A DNA stretch of 64,000 nt, from assembly GCF_003970675.1 (NCBI RefSeq), contig NZ_CP034563.1, forward strand, positions 434,001 to 498,000. The letters are read 5' to 3'. Below are positions 19,111 through 27,216 of this stretch, one piece after another. Position numbers and translations under genes: made by a program. The DNA is from Flammeovirga pectinis (GTDB lineage: Bacteria; Bacteroidota; Bacteroidia; Cytophagales; Flammeovirgaceae). Positions within the stretch are counted from its first letter, which is position 1. The number at the start of each line of letters is the position of its first letter. The notes below the pieces were generated by a model that made no database searches, was not told where the DNA came from, and saw only the letters and a list, made by a program, of their open reading frames with translations.

Positions 19111-19273
19111 CTTATTTGCTTGGTAGGTCTTCTGACTCATCTTCAAGTTTTATCACCTTCTCGTTTTTTAAACAATGGTATTTGATAAAACCTTTTAAAG
19201 ATTTACAGCTGCGGGTACAGTATTAGAATTTCACTAATTTCCCTGTTATTCCATGTAGGAACCAAAGCATAAG
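19111..19273 (-). promoter_or_regulatory. Cobalamin riboswitch
   Basis: Read on the minus strand, the segment carries hallmarks of the cobalamin aptamer: GGTTCC near the start, GGGAAATTAGTGAAATTC, TACCCGCAGCTGTAAATC, and a B12 box GTCAGAAGACCTACC. The flanks CTTATGCTT and AAGCAAATAAG can close P1. It lies 176 bp upstream of the first gene of the btuB-like operon. When cobalamin is bound the riboswitch should shut off expression. Confidence 0.85.
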
Positions 19274-19386
19274 CAAAGATTGAAGTTCTTAAAATGTATT
19301 AATATGACTCAAGTCATGCTTAACAGGTGTTATATATTAGTGTTAGAAAGGAGATTTAAAGATTAATGTTAATGCTATCTAATGAT

Positions 19387-19404
19387 GTTTCCAATTTAAG
19401 AAAC
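19387..19404. promoter_or_regulatory. Palindromic operator 1
   Basis: GTTTCCAATTTAAGAAAC, an 18-bp GTTTC-N8-GAAAC palindrome, is the first of six copies flanking the regulator gene at 19568. Confidence 0.75.
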
Positions 19405-19427
19405 TAACTATTATGTTTGTGTCATCA

Positions 19428-19445
19428 GTTTCCAAAATAAGAAAC
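19428..19445. promoter_or_regulatory. Palindromic operator 2
   Basis: GTTTCCAAAATAAGAAAC, same 18-bp layout as operator 1, 23 bp further on. Confidence 0.75.
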
Positions 19446-19492
19446 AAAAAGAAAAAACTTAATTTAATTAATTTGTTAATACTTTAAATTAA

Positions 19493-19510
19493 GTTTCTTG
19501 TTTAGGAAAC
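19493..19510. promoter_or_regulatory. Palindromic operator 3
   Basis: GTTTCTTGTTTAGGAAAC, same 18-bp layout. It contains a TTG lying about 18 bp upstream of a CATATTTG box, so it could overlap the -33 promoter element. Confidence 0.75.
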
Positions 19511-19517
19511 AAAAGAA

Positions 19518-19525
19518 CATATTTG
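19518..19525 (+). promoter_or_regulatory. Possible -7 promoter box of the efflux regulator
   Basis: CATATTTG is one mismatch from the Bacteroidota TAnnTTTG element and lies between operators 3 and 4. The same octamer precedes the efflux operon at 20149. Confidence 0.4.
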
Positions 19526-19533
19526 TAACGTTA

Positions 19534-19551
19534 GTTTTCTAATTTGGAAAC
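19534..19551. promoter_or_regulatory. Palindromic operator 4
   Basis: GTTTTCTAATTTGGAAAC, a slightly altered copy of the 18-bp palindrome, just before the regulator start codon. Confidence 0.7.
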
Positions 19552-19567
19552 ATAAAGTCTGAAATTT

Positions 19568-20014
19568 ATGGAAAGAAAAGAATTATTAAATAAGTTTGCC
19601 GATGCTCATAAGCACGATGGTTTACCTCCTTTAGCAAATAAAATAGTGGGAGTATTTTACTTATCTAACGAAAAATATTTAGGCTTTGACGATATTGTAG
19701 ATCTTGTAGATGCTTCTAAAGGTGCGGTGAGTAAAGCATTAAAATTACTAATGAGTATTTATAGAATAAACCATATTCAGGATCCAACAACTTCTAGAAA
19801 GCGTCTTTTTTATTTAGATCCTGATGGAGCTGAAAAATACATAAAAATTGTTGCTGAGGGACTTTCTACTCAAAATGAACTGATAAAAGAGTTAAATCAA
19901 TTTAGAACAAATGGAAATTCTGAAATAAGCGATTTTATTGAGAGAACTATCGCCTTTAATGGTGAAGCTATTGCTTTTCTCTTAAAAAATAATGAGAGGT
20001 ATTTTAAAAAATAA
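19568..20014 (+). CDS. GbsR/MarR-type transcriptional regulator
   Basis: The 148-residue protein has a winged helix-turn-helix core: PPLANKIVGVFYLSNEKYLGFDDIVDLVDASKGAVSKALKLL (residues about 20-61), then a wing (DPTTSRKRLFYL). The layout is like GbsR-type MarR relatives that control efflux pumps. Its own promoter region carries four copies of an 18-bp palindrome and the following efflux genes two more. These are the obvious binding sites, implying autoregulation and control of the pump. The ligand is unknown. Confidence 0.8.
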   Translation: MERKELLNKFADAHKHDGLPPLANKIVGVFYLSNEKYLGFDDIVDLVDASKGAVSKALKLLMSIYRINHIQDPTTSRKRLFYLDPDGAEKYIKIVAEGLSTQNELIKELNQFRTNGNSEISDFIERTIAFNGEAIAFLLKNNERYFKK

Positions 20015-20061
20015 ATCCTTTTTAATTCTACTGCTCAAAATACTTTTTTCGGCTCAATTTA

Positions 20062-20079
20062 GTTTCCAAAATTAGAAAC
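20062..20079. promoter_or_regulatory. Palindromic operator 5
   Basis: GTTTCCAAAATTAGAAAC lies between the regulator and the efflux operon. Confidence 0.75.
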
Positions 20080-20148
20080 TAAATTTCACTCACACATTAA
20101 ATAAGCTTTTATCTGCTTGATATCTATAGCATTAATTATTATCTATTT

Positions 20149-20156
20149 CATATTTG
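20149..20156 (+). promoter_or_regulatory. Possible -7 promoter box of the efflux operon
   Basis: CATATTTG, identical to the box at 19518 and one mismatch from TAnnTTTG, touches operator 6. Confidence 0.4.
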
Positions 20157-20173
20157 TTTCCAAAAAAGGAAAC
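20156..20173. promoter_or_regulatory. Palindromic operator 6
   Basis: GTTTCCAAAAAAGGAAAC, the most symmetric copy (GTTTCC-N6-GGAAAC), ends 15 bp before the TolC-like start codon. Confidence 0.8.
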
Positions 20174-20188
20174 TAAAAACGAATTTTC

Positions 20189-22534
20189 ATGAAAAAATAT
20201 ACATTTATATTCTGTTATCTATTTATTATTAGTTGCTCTTTGTTTGCTCAAAATAAAGTAACCATAGGCGTAATGTCCGATACAAAATCAATAGAATCAG
20301 ATACGTTGTTTAGTCAATTAAAATCTGAATTGAATACTTTATTGGAAAGTAGATATATTCTTGAATTGCAAGAGGTAGTATATAATAATAATGATATTGC
20401 TACAGCAAAAAACAATTACGATAGCCTTATTAATAACAATTGTGATATTATTTTATCAATAGGTGTTACTAATGCTTTAATGTTCGACCAATATAAATTA
20501 GACTATCCAGTACCAACTATTTTAGTGGGCTTCATTAATAATGATTTTAGTGATACAGCTACTTTTAATGATTTACAATCTGATATTCATAACTTCACCT
20601 ATTTTATTACACCGTTTTCTTATAAAGAAGATATTGATACTTTTGAGGCGTTAGTACCAATGAAAAAAGTTGGGATAGTTGTAGACGATTATTTATTAAA
20701 TTCTTTACCTCTAGCATCTCATTTTCAAAAAATGTTTGCTGATAAAAGTTCAGACTTTATAATATTACCTATCAATAATAAAAACCCAGAAAATATTGTA
20801 GTACCGTCAGATGTAGATGCAATTTATTTGTATAGTACAGCACAATTAAAGCTAGATCAATTAACTGAATTTATAGAATATATAAACGATCTTAAGTTAC
20901 CCTCTTTTTCTGCTTATGGTGTAAGAGATGTTGAGCTTGGTGTTTTGGCTACAAATCAGCCTAAAATTAATTTCAAGCAGATTTTTAGAAGAATATCATT
21001 AACTGTTGAGTCTATAATGGAAGGTGAAAAACTTGAAAAGTTACCAGTAGAAATTAACTATAATAAAGAGTTAACTGTAAATATAACTACAGCAAATATT
21101 ATAGATATTTCTTTAAAAAACAGCGACTTAGTAAAGTTCAATTTAATAGAAAATGATCTTCTAAAAGATCACTACCACTATTCATTAAAAGAGGTAATGC
21201 ATAAGATGGTTAACAACAATTTAGCTTTAGATGTTGAAAGAAAAAGTGTAGCTATAAAAGAACAAGAAGTTCGGTTGTCTAAATCAAATTATTTACCGGA
21301 TTTAACGGTGAATGGAGGAGGAGCTTACCTTAATCCAGAGATGGCTGAGTTGTCTTTTGGTCAGAATCCAGAGTATTCTGTAAATGGGAGTGTACAGTTA
21401 AAACAAACAATTTATTCAGCTTCTGCATCTGCTAATATTTCAATATCTAAATCAGAATTAAATGCCCAGAAAGAAGAGTACAATAGTACAGAATTAGATG
21501 CTATTATGGATGTTGGTGTTGCCTATTTTAATACATTAATTTCAGAAAAAAATAAAAGTATTCAATACAAAAACTTATCACTTACAAAAGAAAATTTAAA
21601 ATTATCAGAACAAAATATAGAATTTGGAACAGGAGGGAAATCTGATGTATTGAGGTTTAGAAGTCAATTGGCTGAAAATATTAAATCTATGATTGAGGCA
21701 GAAAATTCAACCTCTCAATCTTACTTAGTACTTAATAAATTGCTTAATTTACCTATGAGCGATGAGATTGCATTAAATGATAATTTGGCATCATTACAAT
21801 CTGATTTAGTTAATGAAGGATATAATAATTTAATGGATTTATTAGAAAACCCAAGACTACGATTATTATTAACGCAATTTCTGATTAACGAAGCAAAAAC
21901 AAACTCTCCTGAATTACACAAACTTGATTTTAATAGAGAGACTGTAGCTACACAATACAGGTTGAATAAAAACGGCAGATTTGTACCAACTATTTCACTT
22001 CAGGGGCAATATAATCAGGTGCTTTTTAGAGATGGAGCTGGGGTCTCTATGCCTGTAGGAATGGGGAGTATTCCTTTAAATAATTATACTGTAGGAATGA
22101 ATGTCTCCATCCCAATTTTTCAGCAGAACACACGGAATATCAATAAACAGAAATCAAAAATTCAGTACGATCAATTAAAAACACAGAGAACTGATTATGA
22201 ATTAAGCATTGAAAAATATGTTTACGAATTGGTTTTAAATCTTATAAATGAAATAGCGAATATAGAAATTTCTAAAGCTAATATGGAGGTGGCAAAAGAA
22301 AATGTAGCATTATCACAAAGTGAATATATAGCGGGTATTATACCTGTGATTCAGTTAATAGATGCACAAAACAACCTATTAGAAACAGAACTCTCTTTAG
22401 CTACAGCACAGTATAATTATTTTATTGTATCACTTCAATTACAAAGAACAATAGGACATTATTTCTTATTAAATACGGCTGACAGTAACCTCGCTTTTAT
22501 TAATAGAGCAGAACAATTTATCACAAACAAATAA
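20189..22534 (+). CDS. TolC-family outer-membrane protein with N-terminal periplasmic binding domain
   Basis: The 781-residue protein is far longer than ordinary TolC proteins (about 430-500). After a signal peptide (FIFCYLFIISCSLFAQ), residues about 23-320 look like an ABC-type substrate-binding (ABC_sub_bind) fold: KVTIGVMSDTKSI, NNCDIILSIGVTNALMF, TILVGFINNDF, MKKVGIVVDDYLL. From about 345 on it is a TolC outer-membrane channel with the repeated coiled-coil halves (SLTKENLKLSEQNIEFGTGGKSDVL and ENVALSQSEYIAGIIPVIQLIDAQ). It begins the efflux operon with an adaptor and an RND permease, 15 bp after operator 6. The fused domain could gate or load substrate (inference). Confidence 0.8.
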   Translation: MKKYTFIFCYLFIISCSLFAQNKVTIGVMSDTKSIESDTLFSQLKSELNTLLESRYILELQEVVYNNNDIATAKNNYDSLINNNCDIILSIGVTNALMFDQYKLDYPVPTILVGFINNDFSDTATFNDLQSDIHNFTYFITPFSYKEDIDTFEALVPMKKVGIVVDDYLLNSLPLASHFQKMFADKSSDFIILPINNKNPENIVVPSDVDAIYLYSTAQLKLDQLTEFIEYINDLKLPSFSAYGVRDVELGVLATNQPKINFKQIFRRISLTVESIMEGEKLEKLPVEINYNKELTVNITTANIIDISLKNSDLVKFNLIENDLLKDHYHYSLKEVMHKMVNNNLALDVERKSVAIKEQEVRLSKSNYLPDLTVNGGGAYLNPEMAELSFGQNPEYSVNGSVQLKQTIYSASASANISISKSELNAQKEEYNSTELDAIMDVGVAYFNTLISEKNKSIQYKNLSLTKENLKLSEQNIEFGTGGKSDVLRFRSQLAENIKSMIEAENSTSQSYLVLNKLLNLPMSDEIALNDNLASLQSDLVNEGYNNLMDLLENPRLRLLLTQFLINEAKTNSPELHKLDFNRETVATQYRLNKNGRFVPTISLQGQYNQVLFRDGAGVSMPVGMGSIPLNNYTVGMNVSIPIFQQNTRNINKQKSKIQYDQLKTQRTDYELSIEKYVYELVLNLINEIANIEISKANMEVAKENVALSQSEYIAGIIPVIQLIDAQNNLLETELSLATAQYNYFIVSLQLQRTIGHYFLLNTADSNLAFINRAEQFITNK

Positions 22535-22544
22535 TCTCAATATC

Positions 22545-23624
22545 ATGAAAAATACAAAAGTTATTTACCTTTTCCTCTGCGTCTTTATTTTAAATATTTC
22601 TTGTTCTAAGGTACAAATAGAATCAAAAAAGGAGTATAGAAAAGTGCGTTATTTGAAAATTGAAAACACAAAATTAGTAGATGAAAGGGCATATAGTGGT
22701 TATGCAATTCCTAGTTTAGAAATGGAGTTAAGTTTTAGAAGTAATGGAACAATAATAGAGAAAAATGTAAAAGTAGGACAAAAAGTAACAGAAGGTGATT
22801 TACTTATGAAACTTGATAATATTCAAGCTCAATTATCTTACGAACAATCTTTATCTGCTTTAAACTCGGCAAAATCTGAAATGTATACAGCAAAATCTGA
22901 ATATAAAAGAGGAAAGATATTGTATGAAAAAGGGAACTATTCTTTAAGTAAATACGAGTCGGTTAAAAATAAATATGAGAACGCGAATAGTCAGTTAAGT
23001 TCTGCTGTCAGAAAATTAGCAATAGATAAAGAAAAGATTAAAAACGGGTATATTTATGCACCTAAAAACGGTATTATAGCTGCTTTAAATGCCAACTTAA
23101 ACGAAATGGTATCTACCGGGGAAGCAGTAATTGTTTTAAATGCTGGTCAAGAAATAAATGTAATGGTAGGTGTTTCAGAAAAAATTATCAACCAGATTAA
23201 GGTAGGTACTTCAGCACAGCTTAATTTTAAATCGAATAATGAGATTATACAAGGTAATGTGATTGAAGTATCTCCTATAATGGAAGCTGATAAAGGTACT
23301 TTTCCTGTAAAAATTAACCTTAGTTCTCATCAAAAGAAAGTATATCCAGGAATGGTTGCAGATGTCTTTTTTGAATTTTCAGCTAACACAAATCAATCAC
23401 AATTATTATTACCTATTAGTGCAATTGGTGAAGATCAGGATGGAAATTTTGTCTATGTAATTAGGCCAACAAGAAACAATTATGGTACTGTTTATAAAAA
23501 GCAAATAACCATTGGTGGTTTAAAAGATCAGGGCATTGTTATTACCGATGGCATCTCTGAAGGACAGTTAGTTGTAACGGCTGGTTTGCATACTTTATTA
23601 CCGGGTCAGACTGTAAAGTTATAA
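22545..23624 (+). CDS. RND efflux periplasmic adaptor (membrane fusion protein)
   Basis: The 359-residue protein has a lipoprotein signal (FLCVFILNISCSK) and the HlyD/AcrA-like layout: a lipoyl half (IEKNVKVGQKVTEGDLLMKLDN), a coiled coil (about 90-155), the second lipoyl half (GYIYAPKNGIIAALNANLNEMVSTGEAV), and a beta-barrel and membrane-proximal region ending in GLHTLLPGQTVKL. It links the RND permease to the TolC-like channel. It starts 10 bp after the TolC gene and precedes the permease gene by 30 bp. Confidence 0.9.
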   Translation: MKNTKVIYLFLCVFILNISCSKVQIESKKEYRKVRYLKIENTKLVDERAYSGYAIPSLEMELSFRSNGTIIEKNVKVGQKVTEGDLLMKLDNIQAQLSYEQSLSALNSAKSEMYTAKSEYKRGKILYEKGNYSLSKYESVKNKYENANSQLSSAVRKLAIDKEKIKNGYIYAPKNGIIAALNANLNEMVSTGEAVIVLNAGQEINVMVGVSEKIINQIKVGTSAQLNFKSNNEIIQGNVIEVSPIMEADKGTFPVKINLSSHQKKVYPGMVADVFFEFSANTNQSQLLLPISAIGEDQDGNFVYVIRPTRNNYGTVYKKQITIGGLKDQGIVITDGISEGQLVVTAGLHTLLPGQTVKL

Positions 23625-23654
23625 TTCATTTTCACCTCTTTCAACATAAATAAG

Positions 23655-24416
23655 ATGATTAATTTCGCGAAATTTTCTATAGAAAAGAACCGTATTGTTT
23701 TGAGTATTTTAGCGGTTGTAATGATCTTGGGCTTGGTTTTTTATAAAGACTTATCTCGTGATAGTATGCCTCCGTTTACAATTAGAGTAGCCACAATAGT
23801 TACTGCTTTTCCGGGTGCGAGTCCAGATAGAGTAGAGGAACTAGTTACAGATAAAATTGAAAAAGTGGTACAAGAGCTTCCTGAATTAAAAAAGGTAACT
23901 AGTAATTCTAGAACGGGACTTTCTGTAGTTAGTGTAGAGTTAAAAATGGAGGTTTCTCCTAAAGAGTTGCAATTAGTTTGGGACCGTTTGAGAAGAAAGT
24001 TGGATAACATTGCAGACTTACCAGCTCAAGTTTACCCTGATTTACAAGATGATGGTATTGGTGAAGTATTTGGAATTGCAATTGGTTTAAAAAGTGACGG
24101 TTTTACTTATGCTGAGTTAAAAAAATATGCTGATCTGCTAAGAAACGATTTGATTAGTTTAGAAGATGCAGCCAAAGTAGAAATTAATGGAGTACAAGAA
24201 GAAAGAGTATTTATAAAATATGATAACGCTAAACTTAAGAGTTACGGCTTAACGTCAAGTACTTTAAAATCTATAATAAGTAGTACCAATATTTTAAACT
24301 CAGGAGGAGAAATTAATGTAGAAGATGAAAGGATTGTATTAGAACCTTCTGGAAATTTTAATACGTTGAAAGATATAGATAGAATGCTTATTCCTGTAGG
24401 AAATAAGGGGGAGTGA
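23655..24416 (+). CDS. RND efflux permease, N-terminal part (frame break)
   Basis: The 253-residue product carries transmembrane helix 1 (KNRIVLSILAVVMILGLVFY) and the first periplasmic porter region (FPGASPDRVEELVTDKIEKVV, RTGLSVVSVEL) of an HAE-type RND pump. It ends PVGNKGE at a TGA. The remainder of the pump continues in the -1 frame from an overlapping GTG at 24413. Five consecutive G residues (24407-24411) sit at the break. Reading one G twice gives an unbroken 1024-residue permease, the usual size. This is either a single-base deletion, a sequencing slip or programmed frameshifting. Confidence 0.75.
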   Translation: MINFAKFSIEKNRIVLSILAVVMILGLVFYKDLSRDSMPPFTIRVATIVTAFPGASPDRVEELVTDKIEKVVQELPELKKVTSNSRTGLSVVSVELKMEVSPKELQLVWDRLRRKLDNIADLPAQVYPDLQDDGIGEVFGIAIGLKSDGFTYAELKKYADLLRNDLISLEDAAKVEINGVQEERVFIKYDNAKLKSYGLTSSTLKSIISSTNILNSGGEINVEDERIVLEPSGNFNTLKDIDRMLIPVGNKGE

Positions 24417-26728
24417 TAGTTCTTTCTGACGTAGCAACAATTGAAAAAGGATATATTTATCCTCAAAAACAAATAGTAAAACTGAATGGGGAGCCGGGAA
24501 TGTCTTTACATATTTCCTTAAAAAAAGGACGAAATATACTTCATCTTGGGAAAGAGGTAGATAGATTAATTAAAGAATATCAAGAAATTTTACCAATTGG
24601 CTTAGAGGTCTCTCGTGTTTCTTCATTAGACGAGTATATAGAGCAGAAAGTATCAGATTTTGAGAGTAATTTATTTCAATCTGTAGTCATTGTTTTAGCT
24701 ATAATGCTCATTTTTCTCGGAATGAGAACAGGGTTAATTATTGCTAGTTTAATCCCAATTGTTTCTATCTCGACTTTTATGGTGATGGGGTTGATGGATA
24801 TTGGAATTAATCAGATTTCTTTAGCGGCATTAATTATGGCTTTAGGAATGATGGTAGATAACGCCATTGTAGTGGCTGAATCAATAATGGTAAAAATGGA
24901 AGATGGGGTTGATGTAAAAACTGCAGCAATTGATTCTGTTGAAGAACTATTTATGCCTCTCTTAATTTCAACTTTAACTACGTCTGCCGCTTTCCTATCT
25001 TTTTACATGGCAGAATCGATGATGGGTGATATTATGGGGCCTATTTTTATTGTAATTTCAATTGCACTTATCGCATCATGGGTTATTTCTTTAAGTGTTA
25101 TTTCTCTATTGTGTGTTTATTTTTTAAAAGTGAAACAACAGGGAGAAGCAAAAAAGAGATACCTAGATAGAATGATTTACACCATGAAATTAGGCTATGA
25201 AAAACTGATTATTGTAGCGCTAACATATAAAAAATCTGTGGTAGTTGGAGTGTTTTTGATGTTCGTGATGTCTATCTTTTCATTTGGGTTTTTAGATGTT
25301 TTATTCTTCCCTAATAGTGATAGAAATATGATTACTATAGACATTAATTTACCACAAGGGACAAGAATTGAAAAAACACAAGAGCTAGTAAAAGAAATTG
25401 AAATTTACTTTAAGAATAATTTAATGGTAAATAAAGAAAGAAAAGAAGGAATTACTACTTGGACTTCTTTTATTGGTGAAGGGCCATCTTCTTATGATTT
25501 AGGGTACACTACAGATGAGCCTAACGCAAATTATGCACATATAGTAGTCAATACATCTAATCAATTAATTAATAATCAGTTAATTGATAATATAGATACT
25601 TATTGTTTTCGCCATTTTCCTAATGCAGAAATTAGAACAGGTTTACTTGGCGCAGGTGGTGGAGGTGCACCTATAGAGATTAAAGTAGCAGGGAATGATC
25701 CAGATCAATTAAGAATGATTGCTACTTCAATTAGAATAAAACTGTCTAAAAGTAGTGGGACAAAAAATGTAAAAGACAACTGGGGTCCTAAAGGGAAAAA
25801 ATTTGCAATAAAAATTGACCCTAATAAAGCACAGGCAGCTGGAATTACAAATCAGGATATTGCAATTTCTTTACAGACTATTTTAGACGGTTTTAAAACA
25901 GGAGAATTTAGAGAAGAGGAAAAATCTATTCCTATTTTATTACAAAGTGTTGAGAGTTCAAATTTGTCCTTATCAGCGTTACAAACTTCTAATGTTTATA
26001 GTCAGAATACAGGTAAAAATATTCCTTTGAGCCAAGTAGCTACAATTGCTCCAGTTTGGCAATACACTCAATATAAAAGAGAGAATTTAAAAAGAACTAT
26101 AATCATTACAAGTGAATTAACTTCTAGTGGAAATGCAAATACCATTATGACATCTATAAAACCGTGGTTAGCCACTGAGAATAAAACATGGGGAAAAGGA
26201 TATACTTATAATTTAGGTGGAGATGCCGAAGAGAGTGCAGAAAATATGGGCGCAGTAATTCAATACCTTCCGCTATCAGCTTTTATTATTGTAATGCTAT
26301 TAATAATTCAATTTAACTCTTTCAGGAAAATGACAATAATTATTTTAACTATTCCACTTGGAGTAATTGGAATGGTATTAGGCTTATTAGTTTTTCAAGT
26401 ACCATTTGGTTTTATGGCATTCTTAGGAATTATTTCGTTGGCAGGTATTGTAATTAATAATGCAATTGTATTGATTGAGAGGATTGAAGTTGAAGAAAAG
26501 GAATTTAAGAAGACGCAAAAAGATGCAATTATAGCAGCATGTTTACAACGCTTTAGACCCATTATATTAGCAACATTTACTACAGTATTAGGTTTAATAC
26601 CTCTTTATTTAGGTGGTGGTGCAATCTGGGAACCAATGGCTGTAACAATTATGGTTGGGTTGATGTTTGGAACTATAATCACTTTGGTATTTATACCTTC
26701 TTTGTATAGTATATTTTATAAAGTGTAA
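24413..26728 (+). CDS. RND efflux permease, C-terminal part (frame break)
   Basis: The 771-residue frame holds the rest of an RND permease. It has the helix 2-6 block (SVVIVLAIMLIFLGMRTGLI, then LAALIMALGMMVDNAIVVAESI containing the proton-relay Asp and Asn), the second porter domain, and the final helix bundle (FLGIISLAGIVINNAIVLIERIE, FRPIILATFTTVLGLIPLYLGGG). Its GTG start overlaps the stop of the N-terminal part, and the Shine-Dalgarno-like G run touches the start, which is too close for good initiation. It is more likely one gene with the preceding frame. Efflux substrates are unknown. Confidence 0.75.
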   Translation: MIVLSDVATIEKGYIYPQKQIVKLNGEPGMSLHISLKKGRNILHLGKEVDRLIKEYQEILPIGLEVSRVSSLDEYIEQKVSDFESNLFQSVVIVLAIMLIFLGMRTGLIIASLIPIVSISTFMVMGLMDIGINQISLAALIMALGMMVDNAIVVAESIMVKMEDGVDVKTAAIDSVEELFMPLLISTLTTSAAFLSFYMAESMMGDIMGPIFIVISIALIASWVISLSVISLLCVYFLKVKQQGEAKKRYLDRMIYTMKLGYEKLIIVALTYKKSVVVGVFLMFVMSIFSFGFLDVLFFPNSDRNMITIDINLPQGTRIEKTQELVKEIEIYFKNNLMVNKERKEGITTWTSFIGEGPSSYDLGYTTDEPNANYAHIVVNTSNQLINNQLIDNIDTYCFRHFPNAEIRTGLLGAGGGGAPIEIKVAGNDPDQLRMIATSIRIKLSKSSGTKNVKDNWGPKGKKFAIKIDPNKAQAAGITNQDIAISLQTILDGFKTGEFREEEKSIPILLQSVESSNLSLSALQTSNVYSQNTGKNIPLSQVATIAPVWQYTQYKRENLKRTIIITSELTSSGNANTIMTSIKPWLATENKTWGKGYTYNLGGDAEESAENMGAVIQYLPLSAFIIVMLLIIQFNSFRKMTIIILTIPLGVIGMVLGLLVFQVPFGFMAFLGIISLAGIVINNAIVLIERIEVEEKEFKKTQKDAIIAACLQRFRPIILATFTTVLGLIPLYLGGGAIWEPMAVTIMVGLMFGTIITLVFIPSLYSIFYKV

Positions 26729-26739
26729 ATGTTAAACTG

Positions 26740-26784
26740 AATAAGCTACCATATTGTATTTGTGATGTGGTAGCTTATTTTTTG
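26740..26784 (+). terminator. Intrinsic terminator of the efflux operon
   Basis: AATAAGCTACC pairs with GGTAGCTTATT (11 bp), followed by T residues, just after the RND gene. Confidence 0.8.
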
Positions 26785-26794
26785 TAATTTCAAT

Positions 26795-27205
26795 TTATAG
26801 TATCCTTATATAGATGAAATAACAGCCTTCAATACAGGTAGATTCAACAGGAGTAATTTTAAGTTCATTATTATCTAAAGAGTATTCATATTCGATTTCA
26901 TCAGAGGCAAAAGAATTACTTTCAGTTCTACATGGTAGTGTTAAACTTATAATTGAAAGACTTTGTTTGTAAGCACCATCACATTGATAAAGCTCACCAG
27001 AAAATTTACCGTCTTTAGAAAATGACATTATTCTACCATCTTCAACTTCTAGTAGTTTGTCAGGTGATCCACCATCATACCTTTGTATTCTTTGCCAAGT
27101 TCCAACTATACTGTTTTCATTTTCACTTTTTACCATGGGGAATTCATTAGTATCACAACTAATAAGGGATATAATGAATGATAGAGTTATAAATATGTTT
27201 TTCAT
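26795..27205 (-). CDS. Lipocalin-like lipoprotein
   Basis: The 136-residue protein starts with a lipoprotein signal (FITLSFIISLISC) and contains a single beta-rich domain with the pattern ENSIVGTWQRIQRYDGG and DGRIMSFSKDGKFSG, seen in Bacteroidota lipocalin-like proteins. The role is unknown. It is short, but within the normal range for this family. Confidence 0.55.
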   Translation of the reverse strand: MKNIFITLSFIISLISCDTNEFPMVKSENENSIVGTWQRIQRYDGGSPDKLLEVEDGRIMSFSKDGKFSGELYQCDGAYKQSLSIISLTLPCRTESNSFASDEIEYEYSLDNNELKITPVESTCIEGCYFIYIRIL

Positions 27206-27216
27206 AATGAGTGAAT

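Larger units (their letters stand above)
18936..19567. other. Divergent control region
   Basis: This 632-bp gap separates the minus-strand B12 operon from the plus-strand efflux regulator. It carries the cobalamin riboswitch (19111-19273) and four regulator palindromes (19387-19551). No gene is visible. Confidence 0.7.

Noticed and set aside
19111..19273. Riboswitch read as an RNA gene on the plus strand
   Set aside because: The aptamer motifs are only found on the minus strand and point to the btuB-like operon.
24413..24416. Independent start for the second RND frame at GTG
   Set aside because: The G-rich stretch touches the start and the missing N-terminal part is directly upstream, so frame restoration is a better reading than a separate gene.
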